A DNA stretch of 64,000 nucleotides from DASRJG01 sp964647625 (GTDB taxonomy: Bacteria > Acidobacteriota > Polarisedimenticolia > Polarisedimenticolales > DASRJG01). The stretch is taken from positions 47,003-111,002 of the forward strand of contig CAZYHZ010000005.1 in the NCBI GenBank assembly GCA_964647625.1. The letters are read 5' to 3'. Shown here in pieces: positions 27,563-37,197 of this stretch (the stretch's first letter is position 1; every line of letters starts with the position of its first letter). The position numbers and the translations under genes are program-made. The notes beneath the pieces are model-generated. The model saw nothing but the letters and a program-made list of their open reading frames with translations, ran no database searches and was not told the DNA's origin.

Positions 27563-29344
27563 TCACCGGCTCCGCGGCGCGCCGGTCTGGATGTCGTCGA
27601 GCATCTTCTTCAGACGCGGCGCCTCGGGGTCCGTCGGCTGGAGCTCGAGGAATCGGCGCCAGTAGGGGATCGCCTTGACCGGCGTGCGCAGGCTTTGCAC
27701 GTAGAGCGCGCCGAGGTTGAAATTGGCCTCGACGTCGTCGGGGTCGAGCTTCAGCACGCTCAGAAGATAGGTCTCCGCGCGCGAATAGTCCTTCCGCCCG
27801 ATCGCCAGGTTGGCGAGGCCGAGCATGGCGTGGCTGTTGTCGGGGTTCAGGTCGAGGGCGAGACGGAGATGCGATTCCGCGTCTGCGGTCTTGTCGGTGG
27901 CCATCTCGATCAGGCCCAGCTCGCACGCGAGGGAGGAGGATCGCGGAAACGCGCCGATCAGCTCTTTGTAGATCGGGATCGCTTCCGTGAACCGGCGGGC
28001 GTCGTTCATCAGCCGCACGTCGTTGATCTTGTTCAGCAACGGCCGCAGCCGCTTCGGGTCCATCCCCTGCTTAGAGACCGCGTACTCCCCGCCGGCTCCG
28101 ATGTACCCCAGGGATTTCAACGCGCGGATGTCCTCGTCGTCGGTTCTCGCCGCCGGATGCTGAGGCGGGCCCGGGAGCGACGTGAGCCGCGCGAGCAGCG
28201 CCTGCACCTCGCGGACCGGCTTTGCGGCCGCCAGGTTGTCGCGCTCGGCGGGGTCCTTGATCAGGTCGTAGACCTCGCGCTCCGGGACGTCGATCACCTT
28301 GTAGCGTCCATCGGTCAGCGCGCGCACCGGCGCCGCGCCGAAGTCGAAGTACGGGTACATCGTCTCCGTGTACGCAGGGTCGGCCGTCGTCGATGACGGA
28401 AGCAGCGACCGTCCGTCGAGCCCTGCGGGGCTCGCGCCCGCGATCGAAAGCACCGTCGGCGCGACGTCGACCAGGCGCGCGAACGCGACCCGGCCGGGCA
28501 GGATCCGCCCCGGCGAAAACAGGATGAGAGGAACGCGCGCGGTCGCGTCATAAACGAACAGCGAGTGCGTGGACTCGCCGTGATCCTGGAGCCCCTCGCC
28601 GTGGTCGCCCGCGATGACCCACATCGTGTCGGAGCGGCCGATCCCTCCGGCCGCCGCGACGAGCCGGCCCAGAAGCTCGTCCGTGTAGGCGACTGCGCCG
28701 AAGTACGGCGCGTCTTTGTAGGTTCCGCGGTAGGGCTCCGGCGGACGGTACGGATCGTGCGGCTCGTACAGATGAACCCACAGGAAGAACCGGTCGGGCG
28801 CGATCTTCAACCACGCCGTCGCGGCCTCGATCGTCTCGGTGCCGGGTCGCCGTCGCGGCGCCAGCGACAGGGGATCTCCCGGAGAGGTGTGGTCGTCGTA
28901 GACGCCGAAACCGTCGTTGAGTCCGCTGACGCGCGCGAGCGGATGCGCCGACACGAACGCGGCGGTCACATAGCCGCGCTCGCGCAGAGCCGCCGCCAGC
29001 GTCCGCGTCCCCCGCGCGAGGCGGAAGCCGTGGTTGTCGCGAATTCCGTGGTGATACGGCTGAAGGCCCGTGAGGATCGTCGCATGGCTCGGCGCGGTCA
29101 GCGTCGCGGACGACCAAGCCTTCGCGCAGTACAGGCCGCCCTTGGCGAGCGCGTCGAGATTCGGCGTCTTGACGCGGCCGCTTCCCGAAGCGCCGATGGC
29201 GTCGGAGCGCCACGTGTCGATCGTCACGAGCACGATCCGCTTCGGTGGTCTCGGCGGAGCAGGCGCCGGGGCGGCGCCGGACGCGGCGAGCGCGGCCGCG
29301 ATCGCGACGAGCAATCCCGCGATCCGCGCGCCGGTGATCCGCAC
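27563..29344 (-). CDS. Exported sulfatase-superfamily (alkaline-phosphatase fold) protein with C-terminal TPRs
   Basis: 593 residues from GTG 29344 (TTG 29368 is an alternative). A signal-like N-terminus is followed by the superfamily metal motif VTIDTWRSD and later AGDHGEG. At the nucleophile position the sequence reads T83-A-P-S-H, where true sulfatases have C/S-x-P-x-R. There is therefore no formylglycine Cys or Ser and no following Arg. It is likely a phosphotransferase or phosphodiesterase-like enzyme, or a degenerate one. The last about 160 residues are TPRs (AESHLRLALDLNPDN, AETYLLSVLKLDPDD). It lies in an operon between two membrane glycosyltransferase-like genes, suggesting modification of glycans or lipid-linked sugars. 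Confidence 0.85.
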   Translation of the reverse strand: MRITGARIAGLLVAIAAALAASGAAPAPAPPRPPKRIVLVTIDTWRSDAIGASGSGRVKTPNLDALAKGGLYCAKAWSSATLTAPSHATILTGLQPYHHGIRDNHGFRLARGTRTLAAALRERGYVTAAFVSAHPLARVSGLNDGFGVYDDHTSPGDPLSLAPRRRPGTETIEAATAWLKIAPDRFFLWVHLYEPHDPYRPPEPYRGTYKDAPYFGAVAYTDELLGRLVAAAGGIGRSDTMWVIAGDHGEGLQDHGESTHSLFVYDATARVPLILFSPGRILPGRVAFARLVDVAPTVLSIAGASPAGLDGRSLLPSSTTADPAYTETMYPYFDFGAAPVRALTDGRYKVIDVPEREVYDLIKDPAERDNLAAAKPVREVQALLARLTSLPGPPQHPAARTDDEDIRALKSLGYIGAGGEYAVSKQGMDPKRLRPLLNKINDVRLMNDARRFTEAIPIYKELIGAFPRSSSLACELGLIEMATDKTADAESHLRLALDLNPDNSHAMLGLANLAIGRKDYSRAETYLLSVLKLDPDDVEANFNLGALYVQSLRTPVKAIPYWRRFLELQPTDPEAPRLKKMLDDIQTGAPRSR

Positions 29345-29364
29345 GGTGTCGAGGATACCCGAGA

Positions 29365-31194
29365 TCAAGGGCCGACTTTCAGCGCCTCGGTATTGCCCGG
29401 ATCGAGTGCTAAGACCCGCCGCGCCTGGTCGCGGGCAAGGTCGTCCCGTCCCGTCTGCGCGAATCGTCGCGCGAGGATCAAGCGGACTTCGACCTCTTCG
29501 TCCCGGGCGACGCCGAGCTCGAGCAGCTTCAGGTACGCCTCGGTCGCGCCGTCGGCGTCGCCGACCGTCGCCAAGAGCCGCGCGAAGGCCCGAGTGCCCT
29601 CCACCCGCCCGGCAGGGTACGGCCAGCGCGTCAACGGCCGCGTGAGCCACTCACGGGTCTTGCGATTCCACGACTCGTTCAGCGCCGAGGCCCGCGCGAG
29701 CGCAGCGTCGTTCCCCTCCACGCGCACGAAGATCGCGGCCACCTCGTCGGCGTACACGAGCGACCACCGCCGGTCCTGCACCAGCCGCTCTACGAGGCGC
29801 CTGCGGTTCTCCCACCGGTGAAAGACGATCGCCGTCTGGATGCCGTAGCGGTCCGCCTCCTCCTGCCACAGCGTCTGGTCGTACATCGCACGGACGTAGT
29901 CGGTGAAGAATGCGGTGTCGTACACCTCGAGCCGCCCATCGATGAAAACGCCGGTGCGAAGCGGATCGTCCCAGGCGAGATAGCCTCCGGTCGCGACGTC
30001 GTTATAGAGCCTTCCCGGCAAGGTCGCTGCGCGCGCGAAACCCGACGCACGGATCGGAAACGATTCCTCGACGACACCGAATCCGAATTCTCGAGGCTGA
30101 CGATCCCACCGGTAGAACGCACCCGTGACGACGGTGGCTGCGAGCAGGAGGATCGACACGGCGATGCCCGCCGTCAAAAGAGTCCTGCGGCGCGGCTCGA
30201 CGTCGGCCCGCGGTCCCCAGGCGGCGTTGGCCGCGGCCCGAGCGCATCGCGCGATGAACGGCGCGACACCGATCGCGAAGAGCGCTCCGTTCCGGCGTGC
30301 CGTGATGGAGAGCGCGGCGAGCCCCACGAAGAAGAGCAATCCCCCCCACTCGAAGGGCGATGCTTTCGCTCGGAGCCGGACGACAAGCCCGGCCACGGCG
30401 GCGGCGAGTCCGACGATCAGCACCGCCTTGTAGGCGGCGACGGCGGCGCCTCCGGCGTCGGCGGCAAAGGGGGATCGAAACTCACCGATCGTCTGGAACA
30501 CGTCGTTCGATCGATCGATCCTCGACAACAGCTTGAGCGGGAACAGCACCCCGCGGATCCCGAACGGGTTCACGAACACCACACCCAGCGACACCAGAAC
30601 GGGAAAAGGGGACAGTCCCCTTTTTCTTACAAAATCGTCGACGGCGGCGCAGCCGACGGCAAAGGCACCGATCACGAAGAGAGCGTGGACGTTCACCCAG
30701 ACGAGCATCAGCGGAACGAGGAGCCACCGGACCCGTCCGTCGTCCGGGGTGGTGCGCTCGAGAATCGCGAGGATCCCGGCCAGGAGAGGGAACGAGAGCA
30801 TCTCGGGACGCACCGCAAACCGCTCTTGCGCGGCCACGATGACAAGCGCCATGAAGAGCGCCGACGCGATCGGTCCCAGAGAGCGCGCCACCGACCGCCA
30901 GGTCAGCCAGACGGCGAACGAAAAACCGGCGGCGGCCGCGAGGCAAAGGAGCGCCGGCCCGCCGAGGGCATGGAGCTGGTAAATGCCGACGTCGAACCCC
31001 CACTGAAGGTTGACCCAGGCGTGGCTGCGGACCGTCTCCGACAGCGGATCCGTGGACGGGATGCCGTGGCCGGCGATCCACCGCCCGGCCGCCAGATGCC
31101 ACCAAGTATCGAAGTCATCGAGCTTTCGGAGGGCGAACACCCCGCCGAGCGCCGCGATGAGCGCTCCCACGACCCGATCCCGAAGAGATGTCAC
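29365..31194 (-). CDS. Polytopic membrane protein with C-terminal TPR tail, glycosyltransferase-like
   Basis: 609 residues from GTG 31194. About ten helices begin after LDDFDTWWHLAAGRWI, the acidic first loop typical of uncharacterised GT-C-like proteins; related motifs are TDPLSETVRSHAWVN and NPFGIRG. A large C-terminal soluble part ends in a TPR-like repeat (RRFAQTGRDDLARDQ). It probably acts in envelope sugar transfer; substrate unknown. A REP-like 21 bp palindrome lies within the coding frame at 30604-30624. There it encodes RKRGLSPFP in a loop next to a helix. First gene of the minus-strand operon ending at 26239. Confidence 0.75.
   Translation of the reverse strand: MTSLRDRVVGALIAALGGVFALRKLDDFDTWWHLAAGRWIAGHGIPSTDPLSETVRSHAWVNLQWGFDVGIYQLHALGGPALLCLAAAAGFSFAVWLTWRSVARSLGPIASALFMALVIVAAQERFAVRPEMLSFPLLAGILAILERTTPDDGRVRWLLVPLMLVWVNVHALFVIGAFAVGCAAVDDFVRKRGLSPFPVLVSLGVVFVNPFGIRGVLFPLKLLSRIDRSNDVFQTIGEFRSPFAADAGGAAVAAYKAVLIVGLAAAVAGLVVRLRAKASPFEWGGLLFFVGLAALSITARRNGALFAIGVAPFIARCARAAANAAWGPRADVEPRRRTLLTAGIAVSILLLAATVVTGAFYRWDRQPREFGFGVVEESFPIRASGFARAATLPGRLYNDVATGGYLAWDDPLRTGVFIDGRLEVYDTAFFTDYVRAMYDQTLWQEEADRYGIQTAIVFHRWENRRRLVERLVQDRRWSLVYADEVAAIFVRVEGNDAALARASALNESWNRKTREWLTRPLTRWPYPAGRVEGTRAFARLLATVGDADGATEAYLKLLELGVARDEEVEVRLILARRFAQTGRDDLARDQARRVLALDPGNTEALKVGP
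30604..30624. repeat. REP-like 21 bp palindrome inside a coding sequence
   Basis: A perfect inverted repeat: AAAAGGGGAC, a central A, then GTCCCCTTTT. The flanking bases (GGG before, TCTTAC after) extend the A/G- and T-rich character. Sequences with this core are dispersed in many bacterial genomes and often surface as out-of-place GTVPF or LSPF peptides in proteins. Only one copy is in this window. It preserves the host reading frame. Confidence 0.75.
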
Positions 31195-31352
31195 GTTTTT
31201 GTATCCCGGCGGCCCGTGGAATCTTCCCCGCAAGCCGTGGCATTCTCCTCTAGCCCACGATGCCGAACCACAGTACAAGTACAAGGCTTCGACCCTTCGG
31301 GGGGTATGGGAAGCAGTGTCTAATCCCGCTATTCGTTCTTGATGAGGTGCCC

Positions 31353-34300
31353 ATGAAGACGATGCGGAACGCGTCTGGCGGAACTTTACTCTTGGCGTCC
31401 CTGCTGGCTTGGGGGATTCCGGCGCTGGCCGAAGATCCTGCCGATCAGCGACCCCCCGGTGCCAGCTCGAACACGCGGGGGATCAAGTCCGTCACCGACG
31501 GGCAGGGAAACCCGGTCGATCTGGGCGCTCCCGCCGTTCCCAAGACCGCGAGCGCGCTCACGAAGCGCCCGGCCTCAGTTCAGCGTGGGCAGGCCTGGTG
31601 GCCGTTCGCAACGGCGATGCCCCCGTACACCGCGGGCGGCAAGCGAGTCGAGGCTCTCACCGAGGACGAGATCGTCGTCAACGCGACCGCGACGATCAGC
31701 ACCCGGGACGAGGCCAAATCGCTCGAGCGCGCACCGAAAGAACTCCTGATCCGTCCCGGAGCCCAGGCGGCCGCGCACGAAGGGTTCTACCTCGTCAAGA
31801 TCAAAGGGTTCAGCCGGACGCAGGAGCAGATCGACGAGCTCACGCAGGCGGGCGCGGTGCTCGGCGAGTACCTCAACGTCAACACCTACGTCGCGAAGAT
31901 CCCTGCACCCGATCTCGGGCGCGTGAAATCGCTCTCATTCGTCAGCTCCGTCGGCGACTACCACCCGGCGTACAAGATCAGCCCGCGGATCGGGCTCGAA
32001 GAGATTCCCGAAAGCGAAGCGGTCGACGAGGCCGGGCTGCCGAAGCCGTGGGTCTTCGAGGTCACGCTCCACAAGGGCGTGTACGTCAACGACGTTCTCA
32101 ACGCACTGGCCGCGCTCCGTGTGTTCCCCGAGGATTCCGACGTCGTCTCGAACGAAGCCCTCACCGTGATCCTCGTGCACGCCATGCCGGAGCTCGTGAC
32201 CGACATCGCGCAGATCCCCGGCGTCAAGTTCATCGCGGAAAAAGCCTACCCAAAGCTGCTGGCGTCGTCGACGAACCCGGCGGCCGTTCCCTTGGCGCTG
32301 CAAAACAACGGCGTGTACACGACGAACGGCGCGGTCGGATGGAAGCTGTGGAATGCCGGCATCGACGGGAGCGCGACCGGCCAGATCGTCACGATGATGG
32401 ACAGCGGTCTCAACACGAAGATGGAGCACTTCTCACAGGACATCACCGCCAACGGCACGCTCGGGCCGGCGCACCGCAAGGTCGTCGGGTACGACGCATA
32501 CGGCGGCGGCGACACGTGCATCCTCGATAACGCGTCCAACGACGGCGGGCACGGCGCGAAGACCTCGCAGCACTCCGTGGGCTCGATCTCGAACATGACG
32601 GGCAACCCCGACGTGACGCACGTACCGAACGCCAACTGGGACACGGGGATCGCCCGGGGCGCCAAGCTCTACTTCCAGGACATCGGAACCTCGACGGGCA
32701 CGCTGTCACCGCCCCTCGATCTCGGCCCCTCGATCGTCGCGGCGATCGGAAAGGGTTCTTTCGTCCAGAACCACTCCTGGGGCGCCGCCAACAACGCCTA
32801 CGATACGACGGCGAGCAACCTCGACACGGCGCTCGTCGCGAATCCGAATTTCGTCGTGACGGCGTCCTCGGGCAACCGCGGTGCCGGCGGACCGATGTCG
32901 CTGGGGTCGCCGAGCACTGCAAAGAACGCGATCTGCGTCGGCGGCAACGACCTTGCGAACCCCGACCAGCTGTTCATCGACTGCGGGTGGGACGGAGTGG
33001 CGGCTTGCAACGGGGCCACGGATCTTGGGTCGAGCCGGGGCCCGGTGACCAGCCCCACCGGCCGGACCAAGCCCGACATCATGTCGTACATCTATGCCAG
33101 CTCGCCGGTCGGCGGCGAAACGATGGCCGCCGACCTTCCGAACGCGATGTGCCAGAGCGATGCGGTCAAGACGGTCTACTTCAACTATGCGAACAACAGC
33201 TTCGAGGGCGGAACGTCGTTCGCGGCCCCGGACGTCGCCGGACTGGCGGCGCTCACGCGTGACTACTTCATTCAGGGCTTGTATCCGACGGGAACCGTGA
33301 CGCCCGCCAACGTCTTGACGCCGGTCGGGTCTCTCGTCAAAGCGGTGCTGCTCGCGTCGGGCGAGAACATGCTCGCGACCTCGACGCCCACCGCCATGGC
33401 GATGAACCAAAGGTACAGCAGTGACGTCGGCTACGGCCGGGTCAACCTGCCCGGCGTTCTCCACATCGGACCGGGGGCACCGTTCCTCTGGGTCCAGAAC
33501 GGCGACAATCTCGGTCAGGGCGCCACGAAGTCGTTCTTCTACACGATCAACAGCAACTCGTTGCCGCTGCGCGTGATGATGACCTACTACGACGCCGCCG
33601 GCGATGCGCTTCAGAAAGACATCGACCTCAAGGTGACGATCGGCGCCAACGTGTACCGCGGGAACAACTTCAGCGGCGGCTGGAGCACGACCGCCACGAG
33701 CGTCGCGGACCGGACGAACAACACCGAAGGGTTCTTCCTCGATGCGTCCCACGGGCTGCCGTCCTCCGGGACCGTTCAGGTCGACGTGATCGGGTTCAAC
33801 AACCCGGGCGGCTTGAATTACTCCCTCGTCGTGTCGGGCGACGTCACCAGCCAGGCGGTGACCCAGGTCTCGATGGACCAGGGCAAGTACAGCTGCAATG
33901 AAACCGTCAAGATCACGGTCAACGACGCCGCGGCGACGTCGCCGGTGTCGGTGACGCTCGTCAGCAAGAACGCCGCGACCACGACGATCGACACGAAGCT
34001 CGTCAGCTGCTCGGGATCGAACGGGGTCTTCGTCGGAACGATTCAGACCGGGGCGGGCATCACGGTGGCCGACGGCGGGTCGCTCACGGCGAGCTACGCC
34101 GCCGTCACGCCGGCCACCGCCGGAGTGAGCTGTCAAGCGCCCACCGTCGACGGCGGCTACCAGATCGCCGGCGGGTGCGACAACGCGGCCGCCGGGACCG
34201 ACTCGACCAGCAGCCCGCTCAGCAACGGCGGCTCGAACGAGTACTACACGAAGTACATGGACGGCGGCGAATACTCCTCGTACTCGTTCCTGTTCAAGAA

Positions 34301-37124
34301 CACGAGCGGGGCGCCGCTCACCGATGTGAACGTCGCGTTGAGCTTCTCCGGGTCGGGCGCATCGAAGATGACCGCCTTCAACGGGCCCGTGCACGTCGGC
34401 TACGTCCCGACGGACGCCGTGGCGGGAGCCGTGTTCCAGGTCTACACCGACCCGAGCACCGCCGCGCTGACCCCGGTGAACATGGACTTCGACATCACCT
34501 CGCCGGCCGACGGCTACACGGTCGCCCGGCGCCTGACCCAGGTGCGAGAGCTCCAGACGAACGATTTGGTGACCCGTTTGTCGCAGTGCGCGACGTTCAA
34601 CACCGCGCTCGCGCCCTTCGCGGAGTCGACCCCGGTGAAGCCCGGGCAGGGCCGGACCACCAACCCGTGGCGCTGGACGGGAAGCGCGTCGTCCCCGGCC
34701 GCGGTGAGCAGCGAAAACCGTGTCGACGGCGCGTGCGGAAGCGGCGTCCTCAACGCGGCGGCGATGGTCGGAAACTCGGGAACGGGAGTGAATTACACCA
34801 CCAACGCGGACTCGTTCCTCTACACCGTCTTCCAGCCGTCCCTGCGAGGCAACGGTCCTTCCGGGCAGCCCTACTACTACACGTGGAAGTGGCACTCGTT
34901 CTATCACGCGTCGGAAGCCGGCGGAAACGGGGACGGCGTCTGGGGCGCGTTCTACAACGACAGGTGGAACTCGAGCACGGCGCCGACCGGAGACCAGCTC
35001 GTGGGCTTCCCCCTCGCTCTGGCCTGGTACGCCCAGTCGGTGGTATTCGACTATCCTCAGGGCGGCACGGGGACCTGGAACTGGGAAACGGCCAACACGG
35101 GAACCCCCGACGACCCGCACCTGACGCCGGGGGCCGGAGGCGCCCCGAACCAGCTCATCATCACCTTCTCGGACTCCGTGACCGGCCCCGCAACGTCGTC
35201 GTCGTACTTCTCGTACGGTCACGAGCACGCCGACATCTATTGGTTCAGTACTGCGAATCCGCCGAGTCACGGAACGCACCGCGACGTCGCGCTCGACAAC
35301 GACCGGCTGGTCTACGACGAGTACTACGCCACCGGCCAGGCCGGGGCCTCGTGCAGCGGGGCCCAGCTCGGGCAGGTGGCGTTCAACCAGGCGGCCTACG
35401 GCAACTGCCCGACCGGGCCCGCAACGCTCAGCGTGATCGACGCCAACGGGGTCAGCGGAATGACCGTGACGGTGACGAGCCCCGGGACGGGCGACAGCGA
35501 AGTCGTCACCCTCACCGGAAGCGCGCCCTACTTCTCCGGCACGGTCAACCTGTCGGTCAATTCCGGCCTCGGCGCCAACAACGGAACGCTGTTCGTGCTT
35601 CCGTCCGAGACGATCTCGGCGACCTACAACGACGGCTCGCCGGTCGGCACCACCGTCGCGACCGCGACGACCAACTGCGCCGCCGGCAACGTGCTCTACG
35701 TGTTCAACGCGCAGGCCTCCGACAACGGCGACAACGACTCCGTCGCGGACAACAACGAGACGGTCACCATCGACGTCTACGTCCAGAACAACACCGGCAA
35801 GGCTCTGACGAACGCCAAGGTCAAGCTCCTGCCGGTCTCTCCGACGATCGATTGCATCGGCGACGCGCAGGCCAGCTACGGCACGATCGCAAACGGGGCC
35901 ACGGCGATCAATCCTCCCGGCGACCGGTTCACATTCCACGTGGCGCCGTCGGTGCAGTGCACGAACGCCGCGAATCCACCGCAGGCGGTGTTCGACGTCA
36001 TCATCAGCGCGGACGGCCTCGACGCGCCGGCGAGCCTGCAGTCGTTCAGCATCAACCTCGATCTCGACGGCACCGCGGGATCGTTCAGTTATTCGCAGAA
36101 TTTCGCCGCCGATCCCGGATGGTCATCGTCCGCCACCGCGGACGATTCGAACAGTTCGGGCTGCGGTCCGTACGTGAACGACTTCCACTGGTGCTCCGTC
36201 TGCGGCAACGGCGGCGGGGGCTACGGCGCCTGGGTCGGGAACTTCCCGTTCGGGACGGCAAACCAGAACTACCAGGATCAGGACTCCTCGACGCTCTACT
36301 CGCCGACGTTCGTCGCCGCCGGCGATGTCGGGCTGCAATTCGACGTCGCATACCGGACGGAGCCGGGTTACGACGGCGCCATCGTCCAGTACAAGAAGAA
36401 CGCCGGCGCGTGGACCGATCTCCCGTACTCGCTACCCGCGCAGTCGGCGACGACCTCGCAAGATTACTGCAGCCCGCTCCTCGCCGGCGAGACGGCGTGG
36501 ACCGGCGAGAACACCGGGGCTGCGTGGACGACGACGGACGCTCCGACCATCTCATCGGTGGCGGGGGACGTCGTCCAGTTCCGGTGGCGGCTCGGATCCG
36601 ACGTCAGCACCCAGGGCACCACGTACGGAGGATTGGGCGTCGACAACGTCAGCATCTCGAACCTCAAGCAGTTCGTCTGCGAGCCGACGCGCAACACCGG
36701 CCTTGCCGGTTGTTCGTTCTGCGCGTTGAACCCGAACGGCACGCCGTGCGACGACGGGAACGCGTGCACCACGGGAGACGCGTGCAGCGGCGGATCGTGC
36801 GTGGGCACGCCGGTGACGGCACCGGGAGAAACCCAGGCGCTCGTCGTGGCCGCCGACAAGACGACGTATTCGTGGTCCGCGGTCGCCAACGCGACACGTT
36901 ACGACGTGCTGCGGGGAAGCCTCTCGGCCTTCCCCGTCGGCCCCGGAGGCGGGGACGAGGTCTGCTTCAACGACCTCGGCGTCACGAGCGTGTCGGATCC
37001 GTCGACGCCATCGGTCGGCACCGGGTACTGGTATCTGTCGCGCGGCGAGAACACGTGCGCCGGCAACGGGACGTACGGAACGATCACCGGCGGGTCGCCT
37101 CGAACATCGACGACCTGTCCGTAA
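31353..37124 (+). CDS. Giant secreted subtilisin-like (S8) serine protease
   Basis: 1923 residues from ATG 31353, with GAGG 5 nt upstream and a signal peptide (GTLLLASLLAWGIPALA). A propeptide-like region (about 110-310) precedes the S8 domain. Its catalytic triad is Asp350 (TMMDSGLN), His400 (GGHGAKTSQHSVG) and Ser622 (GGTSFAAPDVAG). About 1300 residues of beta-rich modules follow, including a MAM/jelly-roll-like domain near 1560-1780. A Cys-rich DDGNACTTGDACSGG segment and a closing YDVLRGSL module ending in TTCP come last. Secreted degradative protease, probably heavily modular for surface or substrate binding. It is followed by a strong hairpin and a convergent gene. Confidence 0.93.
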   Translation: MKTMRNASGGTLLLASLLAWGIPALAEDPADQRPPGASSNTRGIKSVTDGQGNPVDLGAPAVPKTASALTKRPASVQRGQAWWPFATAMPPYTAGGKRVEALTEDEIVVNATATISTRDEAKSLERAPKELLIRPGAQAAAHEGFYLVKIKGFSRTQEQIDELTQAGAVLGEYLNVNTYVAKIPAPDLGRVKSLSFVSSVGDYHPAYKISPRIGLEEIPESEAVDEAGLPKPWVFEVTLHKGVYVNDVLNALAALRVFPEDSDVVSNEALTVILVHAMPELVTDIAQIPGVKFIAEKAYPKLLASSTNPAAVPLALQNNGVYTTNGAVGWKLWNAGIDGSATGQIVTMMDSGLNTKMEHFSQDITANGTLGPAHRKVVGYDAYGGGDTCILDNASNDGGHGAKTSQHSVGSISNMTGNPDVTHVPNANWDTGIARGAKLYFQDIGTSTGTLSPPLDLGPSIVAAIGKGSFVQNHSWGAANNAYDTTASNLDTALVANPNFVVTASSGNRGAGGPMSLGSPSTAKNAICVGGNDLANPDQLFIDCGWDGVAACNGATDLGSSRGPVTSPTGRTKPDIMSYIYASSPVGGETMAADLPNAMCQSDAVKTVYFNYANNSFEGGTSFAAPDVAGLAALTRDYFIQGLYPTGTVTPANVLTPVGSLVKAVLLASGENMLATSTPTAMAMNQRYSSDVGYGRVNLPGVLHIGPGAPFLWVQNGDNLGQGATKSFFYTINSNSLPLRVMMTYYDAAGDALQKDIDLKVTIGANVYRGNNFSGGWSTTATSVADRTNNTEGFFLDASHGLPSSGTVQVDVIGFNNPGGLNYSLVVSGDVTSQAVTQVSMDQGKYSCNETVKITVNDAAATSPVSVTLVSKNAATTTIDTKLVSCSGSNGVFVGTIQTGAGITVADGGSLTASYAAVTPATAGVSCQAPTVDGGYQIAGGCDNAAAGTDSTSSPLSNGGSNEYYTKYMDGGEYSSYSFLFKNTSGAPLTDVNVALSFSGSGASKMTAFNGPVHVGYVPTDAVAGAVFQVYTDPSTAALTPVNMDFDITSPADGYTVARRLTQVRELQTNDLVTRLSQCATFNTALAPFAESTPVKPGQGRTTNPWRWTGSASSPAAVSSENRVDGACGSGVLNAAAMVGNSGTGVNYTTNADSFLYTVFQPSLRGNGPSGQPYYYTWKWHSFYHASEAGGNGDGVWGAFYNDRWNSSTAPTGDQLVGFPLALAWYAQSVVFDYPQGGTGTWNWETANTGTPDDPHLTPGAGGAPNQLIITFSDSVTGPATSSSYFSYGHEHADIYWFSTANPPSHGTHRDVALDNDRLVYDEYYATGQAGASCSGAQLGQVAFNQAAYGNCPTGPATLSVIDANGVSGMTVTVTSPGTGDSEVVTLTGSAPYFSGTVNLSVNSGLGANNGTLFVLPSETISATYNDGSPVGTTVATATTNCAAGNVLYVFNAQASDNGDNDSVADNNETVTIDVYVQNNTGKALTNAKVKLLPVSPTIDCIGDAQASYGTIANGATAINPPGDRFTFHVAPSVQCTNAANPPQAVFDVIISADGLDAPASLQSFSINLDLDGTAGSFSYSQNFAADPGWSSSATADDSNSSGCGPYVNDFHWCSVCGNGGGGYGAWVGNFPFGTANQNYQDQDSSTLYSPTFVAAGDVGLQFDVAYRTEPGYDGAIVQYKKNAGAWTDLPYSLPAQSATTSQDYCSPLLAGETAWTGENTGAAWTTTDAPTISSVAGDVVQFRWRLGSDVSTQGTTYGGLGVDNVSISNLKQFVCEPTRNTGLAGCSFCALNPNGTPCDDGNACTTGDACSGGSCVGTPVTAPGETQALVVAADKTTYSWSAVANATRYDVLRGSLSAFPVGPGGGDEVCFNDLGVTSVSDPSTPSVGTGYWYLSRGENTCAGNGTYGTITGGSPRTSTTCP

Positions 37125-37143
37125 TTCCGGAAGGAGTGCTCTC

Positions 37144-37184
37144 GACTCTCGACTCTCGACCCGATCGGTCGAGAGTCGAGGGTT
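37144..37184. terminator. Strong hairpin between convergent genes
   Basis: An 18 bp stem (37144-37161 paired with 37167-37184, two G-T pairs) with a 5 nt loop CGATC. It is built from repeated CTCGACTCT / AGAGTCGAG units, with further half-copies on both sides. Lying 20 bp after the protease stop and 14 bp before the end of the convergent dehydratase, it may act as a bidirectional terminator. There is no U-tract, so it could equally be a dispersed palindromic repeat. Confidence 0.55.
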
Positions 37185-37197
37185 AAGAGTCGAGAGT

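Noticed and set aside
31195..31352. Possible riboswitch in the divergent gap before the S8 gene
   Set aside because: A small C/G-rich hairpin is visible, but no conserved core of a riboswitch class I know could be matched.
32706..35939. A 1077-codon open frame antisense to the S8 protease
   Set aside because: Arg/Val/Gly-rich composition without domains or signal peptide; it arises from high GC at third codon positions of the real gene.
34175..37186. A 1003-codon same-strand frame inside the S8 gene
   Set aside because: Arg-rich frame-shifted reading of the beta-rich modules; the S8 frame explains all motifs.
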